The notes under the pieces are model-generated. The model did not search any database. It was not told the DNA's origin and was given only the letters and a program-made list of their open reading frames with translations. Made by a program: the position numbers and the translations under genes. Below are positions 4,038 through 5,179 of a stretch of DNA of 5,179 nucleotides, piece by piece (the first letter of the stretch is position 1; each line of letters begins with the position of its first letter). This stretch comes from XYD2-FULL-39-9 sp964363685. Its GTDB lineage: Bacteria; Patescibacteriota; Patescibacteriia; Magasanikbacterales; GWA2-37-8. The stretch covers positions 1 through 5,179 of the forward strand of contig CAYIJG010000066.1 in the NCBI GenBank assembly GCA_964363685.1, written 5' to 3'.

Positions 4038-5179
4038 AGTTCCACTGTTTTAAAAGCTTATCAAAACTATCTTCCATTATAGCCTCCCGTGCCTGTCGAG
4101 TCAGGTCAAGCATGAAGTGAAGATTATGAATGCTAGATAGACGCATAGCCGAGATTTCGCCAGCGCTAAAAAGATGATGCAAATACGCTCGGGAATAATT
4201 CTGGCAGGTGTGGCACGCGCAACTTGGGTCAATCGGTCCTGAGTCTTTTTTGTATTTATTATTAGTGATATTTATTCTAAGTTTTTTGTCCTCATTAGGA
4301 GTGACAAACAGCATGCCGTGTCGCGCCAGTCTTGTTGGGGCCACGCAATCAAACATATCAATACCGTTTTCTATGGCTACAAGTAAGTCAGTTGGAGACA
4401 GGCCAATACCCATAGCGTAGTGAGGTTTATTTTCAGGAATGAGCGGATAGACCCAGTCTAAAATTTCTTTGGTCGCTTCCATATTATAGCCAACAGATTC
4501 TCCGCCCACGGCAATGCCGTCAAAATCAAGGGAAGAAATATATTGTGCAGATTCCTGGCGCAGGTTTTTGTAGACAGAGCCTTGGATGATACCAAAGAGA
4601 AATTGTTTGTAGTTGCGCGTGTGGGCGTTGTCATTCCGACCGGAGTCCCCAAGGGACGGAGTGGAGGAATCCCTTATACCCTGGTTTAAGGGATCTCTCG
4701 ACTGCGCTCGAGATGACAGTTGTTGGTGAGTTGTAAGTGATCGTTGTGCCCAGCGGTGGGTACGCTCCATAGCTTCACGCGCATATTTCTCGTCTACCGT
4801 GTCAGGTGTGCATTCATCAAAGGCCATGATAATATCAGCGCCGATTTTGTGTTGGATATCTATGGCTATCTCGGGAGTGAAGCGGTGGGAGCTTCCGTCT
4901 ATATGGGAACGAAAGGTGACACCTTCTTCATCAATAGAAACAAGTTTCGCGTTGTCATTCCGAACCCCTCTCACAGAGGGTGAGGAATCTATTCCATAAA
5001 GTATAGATCCCTCGTCGGCTACGGCTTCACTCGGGATGACAGTTGTTGGTCTTGATTTTTTCTGAAGTCCTAGTGAGAAAACCTGAAAACCACCACTATC
5101 TGTCAAAATCGGTTTATTCCAATTCATGAATTTGTGCAATCCGCCAAATTCGTTTATCAAATCTTCTCCCGGACGTAAA
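4036..5179 (-). CDS. tgt: tRNA-guanine transglycosylase with two in-frame palindromic-element insertions (5' end off window)
   Basis: Tgt exchanges G34 of GUN-anticodon tRNAs for a 7-deazaguanine, the first tRNA step of queuosine formation. The frame runs through the window edge (LRPGEDLINEF), so the first ~60 residues are missing. TTG at 5160 is an internal codon, used here only as residue 1 for numbering. Visible motifs are LTDSGGFQVFSLG with acid/base D21, AFDECTP with D115, FGIIQGSV at 189-196, AVGGESVGYN at 217-226, MFDCVAPTR with nucleophile D271, and zinc ligands C314, C316, C319 and H345. Two extra blocks, about 36-71 and 148-179, coincide with palindromic elements at 4954-5040 and 4630-4717. 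They fall between FSLGLQKK and KLVSIDEEG, and between SLTTHQQ and YKQFLFG. By comparison with E. coli Tgt (about 375 residues) the visible part is roughly 67 residues too long, which the two blocks account for. All catalytic residues and the frame are intact, so an active enzyme is expected. The gene is convergent with the small gene and shares its terminator. Confidence 0.96.
   Translation of the reverse strand, partial: LRPGEDLINEFGGLHKFMNWNKPILTDSGGFQVFSLGLQKKSRPTTVIPSEAVADEGSILYGIDSSPSVRGVRNDNAKLVSIDEEGVTFRSHIDGSSHRFTPEIAIDIQHKIGADIIMAFDECTPDTVDEKYAREAMERTHRWAQRSLTTHQQLSSRAQSRDPLNQGIRDSSTPSLGDSGRNDNAHTRNYKQFLFGIIQGSVYKNLRQESAQYISSLDFDGIAVGGESVGYNMEATKEILDWVYPLIPENKPHYAMGIGLSPTDLLVAIENGIDMFDCVAPTRLARHGMLFVTPNEDKKLRINITNNKYKKDSGPIDPSCACHTCQNYSRAYLHHLFSAGEISAMRLSSIHNLHFMLDLTRQAREAIMEDSFDKLLKQWN
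4630..4717. repeat. Palindromic dispersed element, copy 2 (in frame inside tgt)
   Basis: The core GTCATTCC...GATGAC is 88 bp. The inner stem ATCCCTTA (4669-4676) pairs with TAAGGGAT (4687-4694) around a 10-nt loop. The right arm contains a sub-hairpin CTCGA...TCGAG (4697-4712), and the left arm contains TCCC...GGGA. Flanking identity with copy 3 extends to GCGTTG on the left (from 4625) and AGTTGTTGGT on the right (to 4727). Read on the minus strand in the tgt frame it encodes LSSRAQSRDPLNQG and then IRDSSTPSLGDSGRNDNA. This insert is absent from the Tgt family consensus at this place. Confidence 0.9.
4954..5040. repeat. Palindromic dispersed element, copy 3 (in frame inside tgt)
   Basis: The core GTCATTCC...GATGAC is 87 bp. 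The inner stem ATCTAT (4987-4992) pairs with ATAGAT (5003-5008), and the left-arm sub-hairpin CCCTC...GAGGG is at 4966-4980. It differs from copies 1 and 2 in these stems but keeps the pairing. The flanks GCGTTG (left) and AGTTGTTGGT (right, to 5050) match copy 2. In the tgt frame it encodes VIPSEAVADEGSILYG and then IDSSPSVRGVRNDNA. Copy 3 enters the frame one position shifted relative to copy 2 and is one base shorter, so the frame at exit is the same. Confidence 0.88.

Noticed and set aside
4208..4999. Frames on both strands overlapping tgt
   Set aside because: They lie across conserved Tgt sequence and the repeats, with no independent signals.
2967..5040. CRISPR array or transposon ends around an insertion sequence
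   Set aside because: The three repeats are long palindromes at irregular distances inside and between genes, and no transposase or spacer structure is present.
4036..5179. tgt as a pseudogene broken by repeats
   Set aside because: Both insertions preserve the frame, every catalytic and zinc residue is present, and the C-terminus is complete.
1..5179. UGA recoded as an amino acid (as in some Patescibacteria)
   Set aside because: No gene here uses in-frame TGA, conserved tryptophans are TGG, and reading frames are complete without recoding. The absence of TGA stops among six genes is too small a sample.

Overview
The window looks like a compact, moderately AT-rich bacterial chromosome segment, most likely from a Patescibacteria/CPR-type organism. 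The reasons are a minimal ProRS in which a Cys4 zinc-ribbon-like insert replaces the editing domain, a small two-helix membrane protein of a kind I associate with CPR genomes, mostly Shine-Dalgarno-free starts with very short leaders, and tight packing of translation and tRNA/rRNA-modification genes. This assignment is inference; no rRNA or marker gene is present. All five visible stop codons that end complete genes, and the tgt stop, are TAA or TAG, and nothing suggests UGA recoding.

Layout, left to right. At 1-80 there may be the start of a divergent minus-strand gene cut by the window edge, with a perfect 10-bp inverted repeat at 43-65. A good promoter (74-102) drives proS (135-1376, +). 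A bidirectional hairpin terminator (1395-1420) separates proS from a convergent minus-strand block: rlmH (3553-3074), trpS (2904-1873) and a small membrane protein (1857-1441). Between rlmH and trpS lies a ~105-bp palindromic element. Back-to-back promoters at 3577-3606 (-) and 3616-3644 (+) drive rlmH and an unknown 106-residue protein (3683-4003). The second of these matches the sigma-70 consensus perfectly. A perfect 11-bp hairpin (4012-4037) is shared by the small gene and the convergent tgt gene (5179-4036), whose 5' end lies beyond the window.

The genes are functionally coherent: two aminoacyl-tRNA synthetases (Pro, Trp), a 23S rRNA methyltransferase and a tRNA guanine transglycosylase. 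The most striking signal is a family of ~90-105 bp palindromic elements present three times in the same orientation. One copy sits between rlmH and trpS. Two copies sit inside the tgt coding sequence, where they keep the reading frame and add about 36 and 32 residues at two surface-loop-like positions between conserved blocks. This resembles the protein-coding palindromic elements of Rickettsia (RPEs), but the sequence here is different and it is apparently in an unrelated lineage.
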